A DNA stretch of 64,000 nucleotides from Pseudomonas poae (lineage in GTDB: Bacteria > Pseudomonadota > Gammaproteobacteria > Pseudomonadales > Pseudomonadaceae): the NCBI GenBank assembly GCA_028869255.1, contig CP110972.1, positions 2,733,001 to 2,797,000 on the forward strand. The letters are read 5' to 3'. The notes beneath the pieces are model-generated. The model had not been told where the DNA came from. It ran no database searches and was given only the letters and a program-made list of their open reading frames with translations. The position numbers and the translations under genes are program-made. This document shows, piece after piece, positions 51,773 to 61,530 of this stretch (the stretch's first letter is position 1; each line of letters begins with the position of its first letter).

Positions 51773-54451
51773 TCAGGAGGCCCAGGATGGGTCCCGCTCA
51801 GCCTGCAAGCCATACCGCTCAATCGCCTGCCGGCACACCTCCCGCGCCAGACTCCCCTGCTCCACCAACGCCGTCAGGGCCGCCAACACGATGTGATGGC
51901 GATCTACCTCAAAGAAATCGCGCAACGCCGCCCGTGTATCGCTGCGCCCGAAACCATCGGTGCCCAGCACGGTGTAGGTGGAATCCAGGTACGAACCAAT
52001 CATCTGCGGCACCGCCCGCACATAGTCGGACACGGCGACCACCGGCGCGCCGCTGGGCAAGCACGCATTTACATGGCTGACGCGCTGGTTCGCCTGAGGA
52101 TGCAGGCGATTCCAGCGCTCCACCTCCCGCGCCTCCCGTGCCAGCTCGCTAAAACTGGTCACGCTGTAGACCTCGCTCGTCACCTGCCAGTCCTCGGCCA
52201 ATAACTGCGCCGCAGCCTGGGCCTCGCGCACCAGCGTGCCGGCACCCAGCAGGCGCACCTGCGCCTCGGCCGCGCCTTGCAGGCGATACATGCCCTTGAT
52301 GATCGCTGCTTCCACGCCTTCCGGCAGACTGGGCTGCGGGTAGTTTTCGTTCATCAGGGTCACGTAGTAGAACTCATCCACATCGTGTTCCAGCATCTGG
52401 CGCATGCCGTGATCGAGGATCACCGCGAATTCCCCGGCAAACGCCGGGTCGTAGGCGCGGCAGTTGGGCACGGTGGCGGCCGTGAGATGGCTGCTGCCGT
52501 CCTGATGCTGCAAGCCTTCGCCACCCAAGGTGGTGCGCCCGGCGGTGGCGCCCAGCAGGAAACCACGGGCGCGCTGGTCGGCCGCGGCCCAGATCAAGTC
52601 GCCCACGCGCTGGAAGCCGAACATCGAGTAATAGATGTAGAACGGCAACATGCGCAGGCCATGCACCGAGTAGCTGGTGGCCGCCGCGACCCAGGAGCTG
52701 ATCGCGCTGGCTTCGCTGATGCCCTCTTCGAGGATTTGCCCATCGGTGGCCTCGCGGTAGCTGAGGATCGAGCCGATATCCTCCGGCTCGTAGCGCTGGC
52801 CGACGCTGGAATATATGCCAATCTGCTTGAACAGGTTGGCCATGCCGAAGGTGCGTGCCTCATCAGCAACGATGGGCACGATGCGCGGGCCCAGGGCCTT
52901 GTCCTTGAGCAGGTTGGTGAGCATGCGCACAAAGGCCATGGTGGTGGACATTTCCTTGCCTTCGGCCGCCGTGGCAAACCCGGCGTAACCTGCCACTGGC
53001 GGCACGTTTACCGGCGCCGCGAGCGGGCTGCGGCTCGGCACATAGCCGCCCAGCGCCTGGCGTTGCTGGTGCAGGTAGCGCATTTCAAGGCTGTCATCCG
53101 CCGGTTTGAAGAAGCTCAGCGCCTCAGTCTGCTCATCGGTGAGCGGCAACTGGAAACGATTGCGAAAGGCAATCAGCGCCTCGCGGTCCAGCTTCTTCTG
53201 TTGGTGGGTGGTCATCTTGCCCTGCCCGGCCTCGCCCATGCCGAAGCCTTTTTTGGTCTGGGCCAGAATCACCGTGGGCTTGCCTTTGACCCGGCGCGCC
53301 GCGTAGTAGGCGGCGTGGATCTTGACCATGTCGTGGCCCCCGCGCTTGAGGCGGTCGATCTGTTCGTCGCTCATGCCCTCGACCAGCTTGGCCAGCGACG
53401 CGCTTTGGCCGAAAAAGTGCTCGCGGTTATAGGCGCCGTCCTTGGCGGCAAAGGTCTGGAATTGCCCGTCCACGGTGTGCGACAGGGTGTCCACCAGCGA
53501 GCCGTCGGCGTCCTTGGCCAGCAACGCGTCCCAATCCGAGCCCCACACCAGCTTGATCACATTCCAGCCGGCCCCGGCAAATAAAGCTTCCAGTTCGTCG
53601 ATGATCCGCCCGTTGCCGCGTACCGGGCCGTCGAGGCGTTGCAGGTTGCAGTTGACCACCCAGGTCAGGTTGTCCAGGCCCTCGCGGGCAGCCAGCGTCA
53701 GGGCGGACATGCTTTCCGGCTCGTCCATTTCGCCGTCGCCGAACACGCCCCACACGTGGCGGTCGGTGGTGTCCAAGAGCCCGCGATGCTGCAGGTAGCG
53801 CATGAAGCGCGCCTGGAAAATCGAGCTGATCGGGCCAATGCCCATGGAGCCGGTGGGGAACTGCCAGAAGTCCGGCATCAGCCAGGGGTGCGGGTAGCTG
53901 GACAGCCCGCGTGCACCGGCTTTTGGCCCGCCGAGTTCCTGGCGATAGTGCGCCAGGTCGCTTTCGGTCAGACGCCCTTCCAGAAAGGCACGCGCATAAA
54001 TGCCAGGCGCGGAATGCGGCTGATAGAACACCAGGTCGCCACCAAAGCCCTCATTGCGGGCGCGGAAAAAGTGGTTGAAGCCGACTTCGAACAAATCCGC
54101 CGCGCTGGCGTAGCTTGCGATATGCCCTCCCAGCTCGCCATACGCCTGGTTGGCGCGCACCACCATGGCCAGCGCGTTCCAGCGCACCAGCGAGGCCAGG
54201 CGCTCTTCGGTGGCCAGGTCGCCGGGAAACGCCGGTTGCTGCAGGGCGCTGATGCTATTGATATAGGGGGTGCCGTGGGCGGGTTTCCAATCGATGTGCG
54301 GCGCGGCGGCTTCACGGGCCAAAAGGTCAAGGATCTGCCGCGCCCGCGCCGGCCCGGCGTTGGCCACCAGCGAGGCCAGGGCGTCGCGCCACTCGTCCTG
54401 CTCCAGCGGGTCCGACGCTGTTTGAGTTACTGCATTCGCGAAACCATTCAT
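51773..54451 (-). CDS. mdeB: Homodimeric pyruvate dehydrogenase E1-like 2-oxoacid dehydrogenase, MdeB-type paralogue
   Basis: An 892-residue ThDP enzyme of the AceE family. The ThDP motif is GDGEMDEPESMSALTLAARE...NCN; QTKKGFGMGEAGQGKMTTH and GIGPISSIFQARFMRY are AceE-type segments. CGGAGG lies 7 bases before ATG 54451. The gene is alone, without aceF, so it is not the main PDH operon; such paralogues (MdeB in P. putida) process 2-ketobutyrate from methionine gamma-lyase. No mdeA is next to it in this window, so the MdeB name is tentative. Both ends are flanked by non-operonic genes. Confidence 0.78.
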   Translation of the reverse strand: MNGFANAVTQTASDPLEQDEWRDALASLVANAGPARARQILDLLAREAAAPHIDWKPAHGTPYINSISALQQPAFPGDLATEERLASLVRWNALAMVVRANQAYGELGGHIASYASAADLFEVGFNHFFRARNEGFGGDLVFYQPHSAPGIYARAFLEGRLTESDLAHYRQELGGPKAGARGLSSYPHPWLMPDFWQFPTGSMGIGPISSIFQARFMRYLQHRGLLDTTDRHVWGVFGDGEMDEPESMSALTLAAREGLDNLTWVVNCNLQRLDGPVRGNGRIIDELEALFAGAGWNVIKLVWGSDWDALLAKDADGSLVDTLSHTVDGQFQTFAAKDGAYNREHFFGQSASLAKLVEGMSDEQIDRLKRGGHDMVKIHAAYYAARRVKGKPTVILAQTKKGFGMGEAGQGKMTTHQQKKLDREALIAFRNRFQLPLTDEQTEALSFFKPADDSLEMRYLHQQRQALGGYVPSRSPLAAPVNVPPVAGYAGFATAAEGKEMSTTMAFVRMLTNLLKDKALGPRIVPIVADEARTFGMANLFKQIGIYSSVGQRYEPEDIGSILSYREATDGQILEEGISEASAISSWVAAATSYSVHGLRMLPFYIYYSMFGFQRVGDLIWAAADQRARGFLLGATAGRTTLGGEGLQHQDGSSHLTAATVPNCRAYDPAFAGEFAVILDHGMRQMLEHDVDEFYYVTLMNENYPQPSLPEGVEAAIIKGMYRLQGAAEAQVRLLGAGTLVREAQAAAQLLAEDWQVTSEVYSVTSFSELAREAREVERWNRLHPQANQRVSHVNACLPSGAPVVAVSDYVRAVPQMIGSYLDSTYTVLGTDGFGRSDTRAALRDFFEVDRHHIVLAALTALVEQGSLAREVCRQAIERYGLQAERDPSWAS

Positions 54452-54641
54452 GGGCACCTCCGGGCTTTTTTCCAGTTTATGTCGGTGCCTGAGGATTTTT
54501 TGCCTGTTATCAGGCGCGCACTTCAGCATTTTGAGCATGAATCTCTGCCAATCCACCTTTTACCAGCACGTTGTGCTCAAGCACCCCGAAACCGTGCAAC
54601 TGTGTTTAAAATGCCGCCCGCTCAATGACCGACGTTTAACG

Positions 54642-55568
54642 ATGACCCCAGACGCCCTCGCCACCCTGCATGCCCACCTGCTCACCGCCCTGGCCGATGC
54701 GCCCAGCGAAACCCGCCGCCTGTTCCACGGCCGTGGACGCTGCTGGCCGGGCCTCGAGCAACTGACCGTGGACTGGCTGCAAGGCGTGGTGCTGGTCGCG
54801 CTGTTCAAAGCGCCTGAAGCCGAGCAGTTGGACGCGTTAAAGCAGCTGCTGAGCGAATTCGACTGGGCTCAGTTCGGCGCTCATACCGTGGCCTTGCAGC
54901 ACCGTTACCTGCCGCAAAGCACCACCGAATGGCTGGTGGGCGAGGCGATTGATGAGCTGACCATCACCGAAGGCGGCCTGCGCTACCTGATCGACCTGGG
55001 TAAAAAACAGAATAGCGGGCTGTTCCTCGACATGCGTTACGGGCGCAATTGGGTGCGCGAACAGGCCAAGGGCCAGCACGTGCTCAACCTGTTCGCCTAC
55101 ACCTGCGGCTTTTCCGTGGCCGCCATCGAAGGCGGCGCCGAGCATGTGGTGAACCTGGACATGGCCCGCGGCGCCCTGAGTCGTGGCCGCGACAACCATC
55201 GGCTGAACGGTCATGACCTGAGCAAGGTCACCTTCCTGGGCCACGACCTGTTCAAGTCCTGGGCCAAGGTCACCAACGGCGGCCCCTACGACCTGGTGAT
55301 TATCGACCCGCCGTCTTTCCAGAAAGGCAGCTTCCTGCTGACCAAGGACTACCAGCGCGTGCTGCGCCGCCTGCCGGATTTGCTCACCGCACAGGGCACG
55401 GTACTGGCGTGCATGAACGATCCGGCGTTCGGCGAAGATTTCCTGATCGACGGCGTAACCCGCGAAGCACCGGGCCTGCGCTTTGTCGAAAGACTACAAA
55501 ACCCGCCGGAATTTCCTGATATTGACCGGCAAAGTGGCTTGAAGGCACTGGTGTTCCGCCAAGGCTGA
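54642..55568 (+). CDS. Class I SAM-dependent methyltransferase (COG1092, RlmI/RlmK-like)
   Basis: A 308-residue cytoplasmic methyltransferase. SAM motif I is VLNLFAYTCGFSVAAIEGGA, motif II VVNLDMARGALSRGRDN, and motif IV IDPPSFQKGSF. LFLDMRYGRNWV precedes motif I as in RlmI/K 23S rRNA methyltransferases, but the PUA domain is lacking and the N-terminal 130 residues are unassigned. Start ATG 54642; the longer frame upstream overlaps the divergent E1 promoter. The target RNA is unknown. Confidence 0.8.
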   Translation: MTPDALATLHAHLLTALADAPSETRRLFHGRGRCWPGLEQLTVDWLQGVVLVALFKAPEAEQLDALKQLLSEFDWAQFGAHTVALQHRYLPQSTTEWLVGEAIDELTITEGGLRYLIDLGKKQNSGLFLDMRYGRNWVREQAKGQHVLNLFAYTCGFSVAAIEGGAEHVVNLDMARGALSRGRDNHRLNGHDLSKVTFLGHDLFKSWAKVTNGGPYDLVIIDPPSFQKGSFLLTKDYQRVLRRLPDLLTAQGTVLACMNDPAFGEDFLIDGVTREAPGLRFVERLQNPPEFPDIDRQSGLKALVFRQG

Positions 55569-55716
55569 TGCCGAAACGTCCTGCACTTGCTACGCTAAGT
55601 GATACACCGGGTGGTGAACCTTCTTACACCCTTCCCGGTCGATACCTGCATTCCCCGGCCAGACTCGACGGTGTCACACCGTCGGCTGCCCCGTTTCACC
55701 CTTTGGAGAACCGCCC

Positions 55717-56436
55717 GTGATATCGACCCTGCATGTAGCCAGAATCAAAGCCTGGGGCGCCCACGGCTTTACCGCCACCGGCGTCGTACTGGCCTTTTTG
55801 GCCACCCTGGCGCTGCTGGAAAACTCCCCCAAAGCCTGCCTGCTCTGGCTGGGTCTGGCCCTGGTGGTGGATGGCGTCGATGGCTCCCTGGCACGCCGGG
55901 TCAATGTCAGCACCGTGCTCCCGAGCTTTGACGGCTCGGTGCTGGACCTGGTGATCGATTACCTGACGTACGTGTTCATTCCGGCATTGTTTATCTACCG
56001 TTACATCGACCTACCGGACTTCACCCACCTGTTTACGGTGTCGGTGATTCTGGTGTCGTCGCTGTTCTGCTTCTGCAACGTGAATATGAAGAGCAAGGAC
56101 AACTACTTCGTCGGCTTCCCAGCCGCATGGAACGTGGTGGCCTTGTGCGTGTACATCATCCAGCCGGATGCCTGGGTCACCCTGCTGACGGTGATCGGCC
56201 TGGCCCTGCTGACCGTGACGCCGATGAAGTTTCTGCACCCGTTCCGGGTGAAGCGGTTTATGCCGATCAACATCGCGGTCACCACCATCTGGTTGCTGTG
56301 CAGCTTTTTGATGGTGGTGGATTACCCGAATACCAACCCGTGGACGTTTGGGCTGTGGTCGCTGATGTCGGCGTACTTCCTGGGGATTTGTATCTGGCGT
56401 ACGGCGCTGGAGTGGCTGGACAAGCGTCACGACTGA
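55717..56436 (+). CDS. pcs: Phosphatidylcholine synthase (CDP-alcohol phosphatidyltransferase)
   Basis: A 239-residue inner-membrane enzyme with about eight TM segments that condenses CDP-diacylglycerol with choline. The CDP-alcohol phosphatidyltransferase motif is seen as DGSLARR (55-61) followed by DGSVLDLVID (72-81) with the required Asp residues. The length and KDNYFVGFPAAWNVVALCVY match Pcs. GTG start at 55717 with GGAG at 8 bases. It stands alone; choline uptake from host tissue would feed it. Confidence 0.9.
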   Translation: MISTLHVARIKAWGAHGFTATGVVLAFLATLALLENSPKACLLWLGLALVVDGVDGSLARRVNVSTVLPSFDGSVLDLVIDYLTYVFIPALFIYRYIDLPDFTHLFTVSVILVSSLFCFCNVNMKSKDNYFVGFPAAWNVVALCVYIIQPDAWVTLLTVIGLALLTVTPMKFLHPFRVKRFMPINIAVTTIWLLCSFLMVVDYPNTNPWTFGLWSLMSAYFLGICIWRTALEWLDKRHD

Positions 56437-56446
56437 TCGCAGTTAA

Positions 56447-56541
56447 AAATGTGGGAGCGGGCTTGCTCGCGAATGCGGTGTATCAGTACCAGATGTACTG
56501 ACTGACGGACCGCATTCGCGAGCAAGCCCGCTCCCACATTT
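56447..56541. repeat. REPIN (TGTGGGAGCGGGCTTGCTCGCGAA type), 32-base arms
   Basis: Arms 56447-56478 and 56510-56541 are exact reverse complements. The core and loop (TGTACTGACTGAC) are shared with the REPIN at 51034. It lies between pcs and the TauE gene. Confidence 0.92.
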
Positions 56542-56621
56542 GGTTATGTGTACTCCTGGCGAGTAAGATAGCGGCTTTCGTGCGGCCCCTCCGCTGCACC
56601 CCGCCCCAGTAAGCCCTGCCC

Positions 56622-57401
56622 ATGCCCTTCGAACTCAGCGTTGACCTCACCACCCTCGCCATCCTCGCGGTGGTTGCCTTTATCGCCGGTTTTATCGACG
56701 CCATCGCCGGCGGCGGCGGGCTACTCACCACCCCGGCGCTGCTCACGGCCGGCATGCCGCCACATTTGGTATTAGGCACCAACAAACTCAGCTCCACCTT
56801 CGGTTCGGCCACCGCCAGTTTTACCTTCTACCGGCGCAAGCTCTTCCACCCCCGCCAGTGGGTGCATGCCATCGTCGGCACGTTGATCGGTGCGCTGACC
56901 GGCGCGGTAGTGGCCCACTACCTGCCCGCCGAAACCCTCAACAAAATGCTCCCGGTAATCGTGTTCGGCTGCGGCCTGTACCTGCTGTTCGGCGGTACGC
57001 CCAAGGCGCCGCTGGATGCCGATGCACCGATCAAGAAGAAATGGCAAGCCACCCAAGGCTTCGGGCTGGGTTTCTACGACGGCGTGGCGGGCCCGGGCAC
57101 CGGGGCGTTCTGGACTGTCAGTACCATGCTGCTGCACCCCATCGACCTGGTGAAGGCCAGCGGCGTGGCGCGCAGCATGAACTTTGTCAGCAATGCGGCG
57201 GCGTTGACGGTGTTTATCATCAACGGCTCGGTGGATTGGATCGTCGGCTTGGCCATGGGTGTATCGGTGATGTGTGGCGCGTTCTTTGGCGCGCGCAGCG
57301 CAATCAGCGGCGGCGCCAAATTCATCCGCCCGGTGTTTATCACCGTAGTCCTCGGTTTGACAGTGCGCCTAGCCTGGCAGCACTGGTTCAGCGTGGCCTA
57401 A
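56622..57401 (+). CDS. TauE/SafE (YfcA-like) membrane transporter
   Basis: A 259-residue protein with about eight TM segments. [22 protein letters not shown] and [22 protein letters not shown] are the repeated TauE/SafE signatures, with [20 protein letters not shown] in the second half. Members are thought to export sulfite, sulfoacetate or similar anions; the substrate is unknown here. The 3' end overlaps the convergent nudC gene by 33 bases. Confidence 0.87.
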   Translation: MPFELSVDLTTLAILAVVAFIAGFIDAIAGGGGLLTTPALLTAGMPPHLVLGTNKLSSTFGSATASFTFYRRKLFHPRQWVHAIVGTLIGALTGAVVAHYLPAETLNKMLPVIVFGCGLYLLFGGTPKAPLDADAPIKKKWQATQGFGLGFYDGVAGPGTGAFWTVSTMLLHPIDLVKASGVARSMNFVSNAAALTVFIINGSVDWIVGLAMGVSVMCGAFFGARSAISGGAKFIRPVFITVVLGLTVRLAWQHWFSVA

Positions 57402-58202
57402 ACGACGGGCCAGGTAGAGGTCGATCAGGTAACGCGCAATCGAACGTGACGCCGGCAATGGCGGCAAGTCGTGGATATTGAACCACTGCGCGTCTTCTAT
57501 CTCATCAGCCTGGGGCACGATATCGCCACCGGCGTACTCGGCATGGAAGCCCAGCATCATCGAGTGCGGGAACGGCCAGCACTGGCTGCCCATGTACTGG
57601 ATGTTCTTGACCTCCACCTGCACTTCTTCGCGAACCTCGCGGATCAGGCAGTCTTCGGCCGACTCACCCGGCTCGGCAAACCCCGCCAACGTGCTGTACA
57701 CCCCCGTCACAAAGCGTGGCGAGCGCGCCAGCAGGATCTCGTCGCCACGGGTCACCAGCACAATCATGCTGGGTGAAATGCGAGGGTAGCTGCGCAGGTC
57801 GCAGGCCTGGCAATACATCGCCCGCTCCCGCGGCACCTGGACCATGGCCTGGCCGCAACTGCCGCAAAACCGATGCTCGCGCGCCCAGGTGCCGATCTGC
57901 GCGGCGTAGCCCAGCACTGTGTACAGAGTGTGGTCGCCTTGCAGCATAAAGCCGCGCAGGCCCTGCCAGCTGCAACCCGGCACTTCGCCCGCCGAGTCGA
58001 GTTCCAGCAAGTACACCGGTTCACCGTCGAGGTGGCCGATGCCGTGTTCGGCGAACACCGCAAGGTCCTGGCGCTTGAGCCATTCCCGTGGGAACAGCGG
58101 GCCGTTGGCATCGTGTAAAAAGCCGTCGCGGCTGCGGGCGACGGCCCAGCCGCCGGGGGCGTCGTTGTCCAGCAGCGTTGTGGTAATCCAGCCTGGGGTC
58201 AT
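57369..58202 (-). CDS. nudC: NADH/NAD+ pyrophosphatase (RNA decapping)
   Basis: A 277-residue Nudix hydrolase. The zinc site is FCGSCGQ with YCQACDL, the Nudix box is [20 protein letters not shown] and the NADH-specific motif is SQCWPFPHS. It splits NAD(H) to NMN(H) and AMP and removes NAD caps from RNA. ATG 58202 is preferred; the TTG at 58211 lies within the upstream gene. It starts about six bases after the crotonase stop, so the two form an operon. Confidence 0.92.
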   Translation of the reverse strand: MTPGWITTTLLDNDAPGGWAVARSRDGFLHDANGPLFPREWLKRQDLAVFAEHGIGHLDGEPVYLLELDSAGEVPGCSWQGLRGFMLQGDHTLYTVLGYAAQIGTWAREHRFCGSCGQAMVQVPRERAMYCQACDLRSYPRISPSMIVLVTRGDEILLARSPRFVTGVYSTLAGFAEPGESAEDCLIREVREEVQVEVKNIQYMGSQCWPFPHSMMLGFHAEYAGGDIVPQADEIEDAQWFNIHDLPPLPASRSIARYLIDLYLARRLGHAEPVLPG

Positions 58203-58207
58203 GTCAG

Positions 58208-59020
58208 TCAATCCACGAATTCGGGTTTCTGCTTGCTCATATGGGCCGCGATGGCCACGCGCAGGTCGTTGGATTGCAACATAGCCGAGTTCCAGGTGGC
58301 AACGTATTCCAGACCATCATTGACTGTATGGTCACGCATGTAGCTGATCATGGCCTTGGTGCCGGTGACGGCAATCGGCGATTTGGCGGCGATTTCATGG
58401 GCGATTTCCATGACGCCGGCCAACAGGCTGTCCTGATCGGCGTACACGCGATTGACCAGGCCGATGCTGCGCGCTTCCTCAGCCCCGAACTGGCGACCGG
58501 TGTACGCCAGCTCACGCAGCATGCCGTCGCCGATGATGCGCGGCAGGCGTTGCAGGGTGCCGACGTCGGCCGCCATGCCGATATCGATTTCCTTGATCGA
58601 GAACTGCGCGCCTTCGGCGGCGTAACGCATGTCGCAGGCGCTGATCAGGTCGATGGCGCCGCCGATGCAGTAACCCTGGATCGCCGCCAATACTGGCTTG
58701 CGGCAGTTGTCGACGGCGTTGAACGAGGCTTGCAGCTCAAGGATTTTGCGCCGCAGCAGGCGTGCATTACGGCCCACATCCTTGCCGAATTCATTGGCCA
58801 CCGAGGCCAGCATCATCAGGTCGATACCGGACGAGAAATGCTTGCCGGCGCCGCTGAGTACTACGGCGCGCACGGCGTCGGTGTCTTCGACCCATTGGAA
58901 AATATCGATGATTTCGCGCCAGAACGCCGCGTTCATCGCGTTGATCTTTTCCGGGCGATTGATCTGCACATGGGCAACGTTGCCGGTGAGTTCGACGACG
59001 AAAGCTTGGTATTCGGACAT
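58208..59020 (-). CDS. Enoyl-CoA hydratase/isomerase family, delta3,5-delta2,4-dienoyl-CoA isomerase-like
   Basis: A 270-residue crotonase. Oxyanion-hole segments are [13 protein letters not shown] and [38 protein letters not shown] is very close to the catalytic region of dienoyl-CoA isomerases (ECH1), with its acidic residues Glu and Asp in place. It would act on unsaturated fatty acids in beta-oxidation. ATG 59020 has GGGA at 8 bases. First gene before nudC. Confidence 0.86.
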   Translation of the reverse strand: MSEYQAFVVELTGNVAHVQINRPEKINAMNAAFWREIIDIFQWVEDTDAVRAVVLSGAGKHFSSGIDLMMLASVANEFGKDVGRNARLLRRKILELQASFNAVDNCRKPVLAAIQGYCIGGAIDLISACDMRYAAEGAQFSIKEIDIGMAADVGTLQRLPRIIGDGMLRELAYTGRQFGAEEARSIGLVNRVYADQDSLLAGVMEIAHEIAAKSPIAVTGTKAMISYMRDHTVNDGLEYVATWNSAMLQSNDLRVAIAAHMSKQKPEFVD

Positions 59021-59212
59021 GGCAGTGATCCCTGACTGGCGAGTGATAAGGCCCGAACTATAACAAGGGTGCGCCACGGCGCATCGGCCAAAAGCGGGAC
59101 TGGCAAAGGTAATGAAATGTTGTGGGCGCAGGGTTCGTGCAGCGCCGATACATTTCACCCAGGCCCGGCGATTTTTCGGCTATACACTCAGGGCCATCGT
59201 TTGGAGCCCGTT

Positions 59213-60460
59213 ATGCCGACCACGTTTCGCTCGTCCCTGATTCTGGCCCTGGTGGTCGTGTTCACCGGTATTGGCGCCGGCCTGGGCGGGATGCTCCTCG
59301 CGTTGCTGCTGCATGGCATCCAGCACCTGGCCTACGGCTACAGCCTCGACAGCCTGGTCAGCCATGAAACCTTCTTATTGGGCGTAACCGCTGCCGCGCC
59401 CGAGCGCCGCTTGCTGGTACTGGTGGTGTGCGGCCTGGTCGCAGGCCTTGGCTGGTGGGCGATTTATCGCTACGGCCGCCCACTGGTGAGCATCAAACAG
59501 GCCGTGTCGGAAAAAATGCCGATCATGCCGCCCAAGACCACCCTCGCCCATGCCGTGCTGCAGATCATCACCGTGGCACTCGGTTCGCCGCTGGGCCGCG
59601 AAGTGGCGCCGCGTGAAGTTGGTGCACTGGCGGCAACCTGGCTATCCCAACGTGCACGCCTGGAACCGCCGATGCATCGTCTGATCGTCGCCTGCGGCGC
59701 GGGAGCCGGCCTGGCGGCGGTGTACAACGTGCCACTGGGCGGCGCGGTGTTTGTGCTGGAAGTGCTGGTGGGTGTGTTCAGCTGGCAGGCCGCGCTGATC
59801 GCGTTGGCGACTTCGGCGATTGGCGCGGCGGTGGCCTGGATCGGGCTGGGCGCTGAGTCGCAATACGTAGTGCCGCATTTTGTATTGAGCCCGGCGTTGA
59901 TCGCCTGGGCGGTGGTCTGTGGCCCGGTATTGGGTGTGGCGGCCTACGGTTTCACTCGCCTGACGGGCGCGGCGCGTGCCAATGCCGCACGCGGCTGGCG
60001 CCTGCCGGTGTTGTCGCTGATCAACTTCACGATCATCGGCGGCCTGGCGATGCTGCTGCCGCAAATCCTCGGCAATGGTAAAGGCCCGGCGCAGCTGGGG
60101 TTCGATAATGAGTTGACGATCGGCCTGGCGGCCCTATTGCTGGTGGTCAAGGTACTGATCACCACCAGCAGCCTGCGCGCCGGCGCCGAGGGCGGCTTGC
60201 TCACACCGGGCCTGGCCAATGGCGCGTTGCTGGCAATCATCCTCGGCGGCGCCTGGAGCCTGGCGTGGCCCGGCGTGCCACTGGGCGCCTTTGCAATCAT
60301 CGGCGCGGCAGCCTTCCTGGCGGCCAGCATGAGCATGCCGCTGACGGCGATTGTGCTGGTCGCGGAATTTACGCGTATTGACCATGACTTCCTGGTGCCG
60401 ATCATCCTCGCGGTAGTGGGTTCGGTCTGCGTGAGCAAGCTGTGCCAGCGGCGCGGGTAA
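59213..60460 (+). CDS. ClC-family chloride channel / H+-Cl- antiporter-like protein
   Basis: A 415-residue membrane protein with about ten TM helices. GSPLGREVAPREVGALAATW corresponds to the selectivity-filter region usually written GREGP; GAGAGLAAVYNVPLGGAVFV and GAAAFLAASMSMPLTAIVLV are the other pore segments. There are no C-terminal CBS domains. ATG 59213 follows GGAG. The gating Glu position is kept as GRE. Physiological role unknown. Confidence 0.85.
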   Translation: MPTTFRSSLILALVVVFTGIGAGLGGMLLALLLHGIQHLAYGYSLDSLVSHETFLLGVTAAAPERRLLVLVVCGLVAGLGWWAIYRYGRPLVSIKQAVSEKMPIMPPKTTLAHAVLQIITVALGSPLGREVAPREVGALAATWLSQRARLEPPMHRLIVACGAGAGLAAVYNVPLGGAVFVLEVLVGVFSWQAALIALATSAIGAAVAWIGLGAESQYVVPHFVLSPALIAWAVVCGPVLGVAAYGFTRLTGAARANAARGWRLPVLSLINFTIIGGLAMLLPQILGNGKGPAQLGFDNELTIGLAALLLVVKVLITTSSLRAGAEGGLLTPGLANGALLAIILGGAWSLAWPGVPLGAFAIIGAAAFLAASMSMPLTAIVLVAEFTRIDHDFLVPIILAVVGSVCVSKLCQRRG

Positions 60461-60557
60461 AAACCCTGCAAAACGCTGGATAAAACCCTGCGCACACGCC
60501 ATCCTTCGCGCTTTAAGCCGCCCACCCTGCGGCGCTCGACGTTTAAAGGATATGCCC

Positions 60558-61112
60558 ATGCACGCCCAACCCCTCGCCCCCGCCGATTTCGAATTCATCG
60601 AAGAAACCCTGCTCAAATACGGCGACGACCATTCGGTGCTGAACCTGGCCGAGCTTGACGGCTACTTCACCGCACTGGTGTCCAGCCCGGCGCAGGTAGA
60701 TGTGGCCGAGTGGTTCCCGGCAATCTGGGGCGGCCAGAACCCGCAATGGGACAATATGGACGAAGCGCAGAGCTTCCTTGAACTGTGCGTGCGCCACCTC
60801 AACACCCTGGCAAGCCAACTGGCAACCGACGCCAAAAGCTTCAAGGCACGCTTCGACGCAACCGAACACCAGGGCCACATTGTGACCCTCGCCGAAGAAT
60901 GGTGCTTTGGCTATATCCGCGGCGCCGCCATCGGCAATTGGCCGGAACTGCCGGCAGAACAGGCCGCCCTGCTGGAAAAGATCTCCTGGTGCGCCGAGCA
61001 GGACAATTTCGAATTACCCGCCGACCTGGATGTACCCGCACATCAACAACGCGCCAGCGCAATCGAACCGGCAGCACGAACGCTGCACGATTACTGGTTG
61101 GCAAAACGGTAA
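60558..61112 (+). CDS. UPF0149 (YecA/YgfB-like) family protein
   Basis: A 184-residue acidic protein beginning with the UPF0149 pattern LNLAELDGYFTALVSSP; EEWCFGYIRGAAIGNWPEL matches the second helical repeat. No SEC-C zinc tail is present. AGGA is 7 bases from ATG 60558, but only 1 base from ATG 60552. Function unknown; it stands alone, followed by a structured repeat. Confidence 0.8.
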   Translation: MHAQPLAPADFEFIEETLLKYGDDHSVLNLAELDGYFTALVSSPAQVDVAEWFPAIWGGQNPQWDNMDEAQSFLELCVRHLNTLASQLATDAKSFKARFDATEHQGHIVTLAEEWCFGYIRGAAIGNWPELPAEQAALLEKISWCAEQDNFELPADLDVPAHQQRASAIEPAARTLHDYWLAKR

Positions 61113-61124
61113 TTTAGCTTTTGA

Positions 61125-61355
61125 TCTTGATCCTAGGCGCCCCGTCAACCACGCTGGCCGCACGCTGGCTTGAATCCGTGGGTAACCCGGCAGGACGCCG
61201 GGTTAGCCGCGCTGGGCCAAGGATGGCCCATCGCGGCGGCCCACGGATTCAAGCCTGCGTGCGGGCACACCGAGCCGCAGGCGAGGTGCCGAGTGGTGGG
61301 GCAAGAGCCCTTTGGTTACTTTGGGGCTCTTTTCCAAAGTGACCCGCCGTAAGGG
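61125..61355. repeat. Highly structured intergenic repeat (branched palindromes)
   Basis: Between the UPF0149 gene and aroA. GGCTTGAATCCGTGGG (61167-61182) pairs perfectly with 61240-61255. Inside it are hairpins AACCCGGC/GCCGGGTT (61184-61204) and CCGCG-TGGGCCA/TGGCCCA-CGCGG (about 61207-61236), giving a cloverleaf-like form. Further 3' (61300-61355) are AAGAGCCC with GGGCTCTT, GGTTACTTTGG with CCAAAGTGACC, and CCGCC with GGGCGG. The tail with GGTTACTTTGGGGCTC and CCGCCGTAAGGGCGG resembles a dispersed intergenic repeat I recall from P. fluorescens genomes. Small open frames on both strands here are not genes. Confidence 0.7.
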
Positions 61356-61530
61356 CGGAACCAATAGCCGCCGTTACCACAAAAACGGATATACCCCCCA
61401 GCTGAACACGACGCACCCCCAATAAATCCAAGCGCCCATGACCCCAAGCTCGACAAGCACCTCATCTATACCCGATTATTCGGATCCGCCCCGTCGGCCA
61501 CTCCCTACCTTGAATCAGGAGCCCTGTACC

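Noticed and set aside
51034..56541. Repeated 25-32 base palindromic elements as a CRISPR-like array
   Set aside because: They are scattered single REPINs between genes, with inverted rather than direct repeats and no regular spacers.
61121..61352. Short Arg/Gly-rich open frames in the repeat before aroA
   Set aside because: They lie wholly within palindromic repeat sequence and have no ribosome binding sites.
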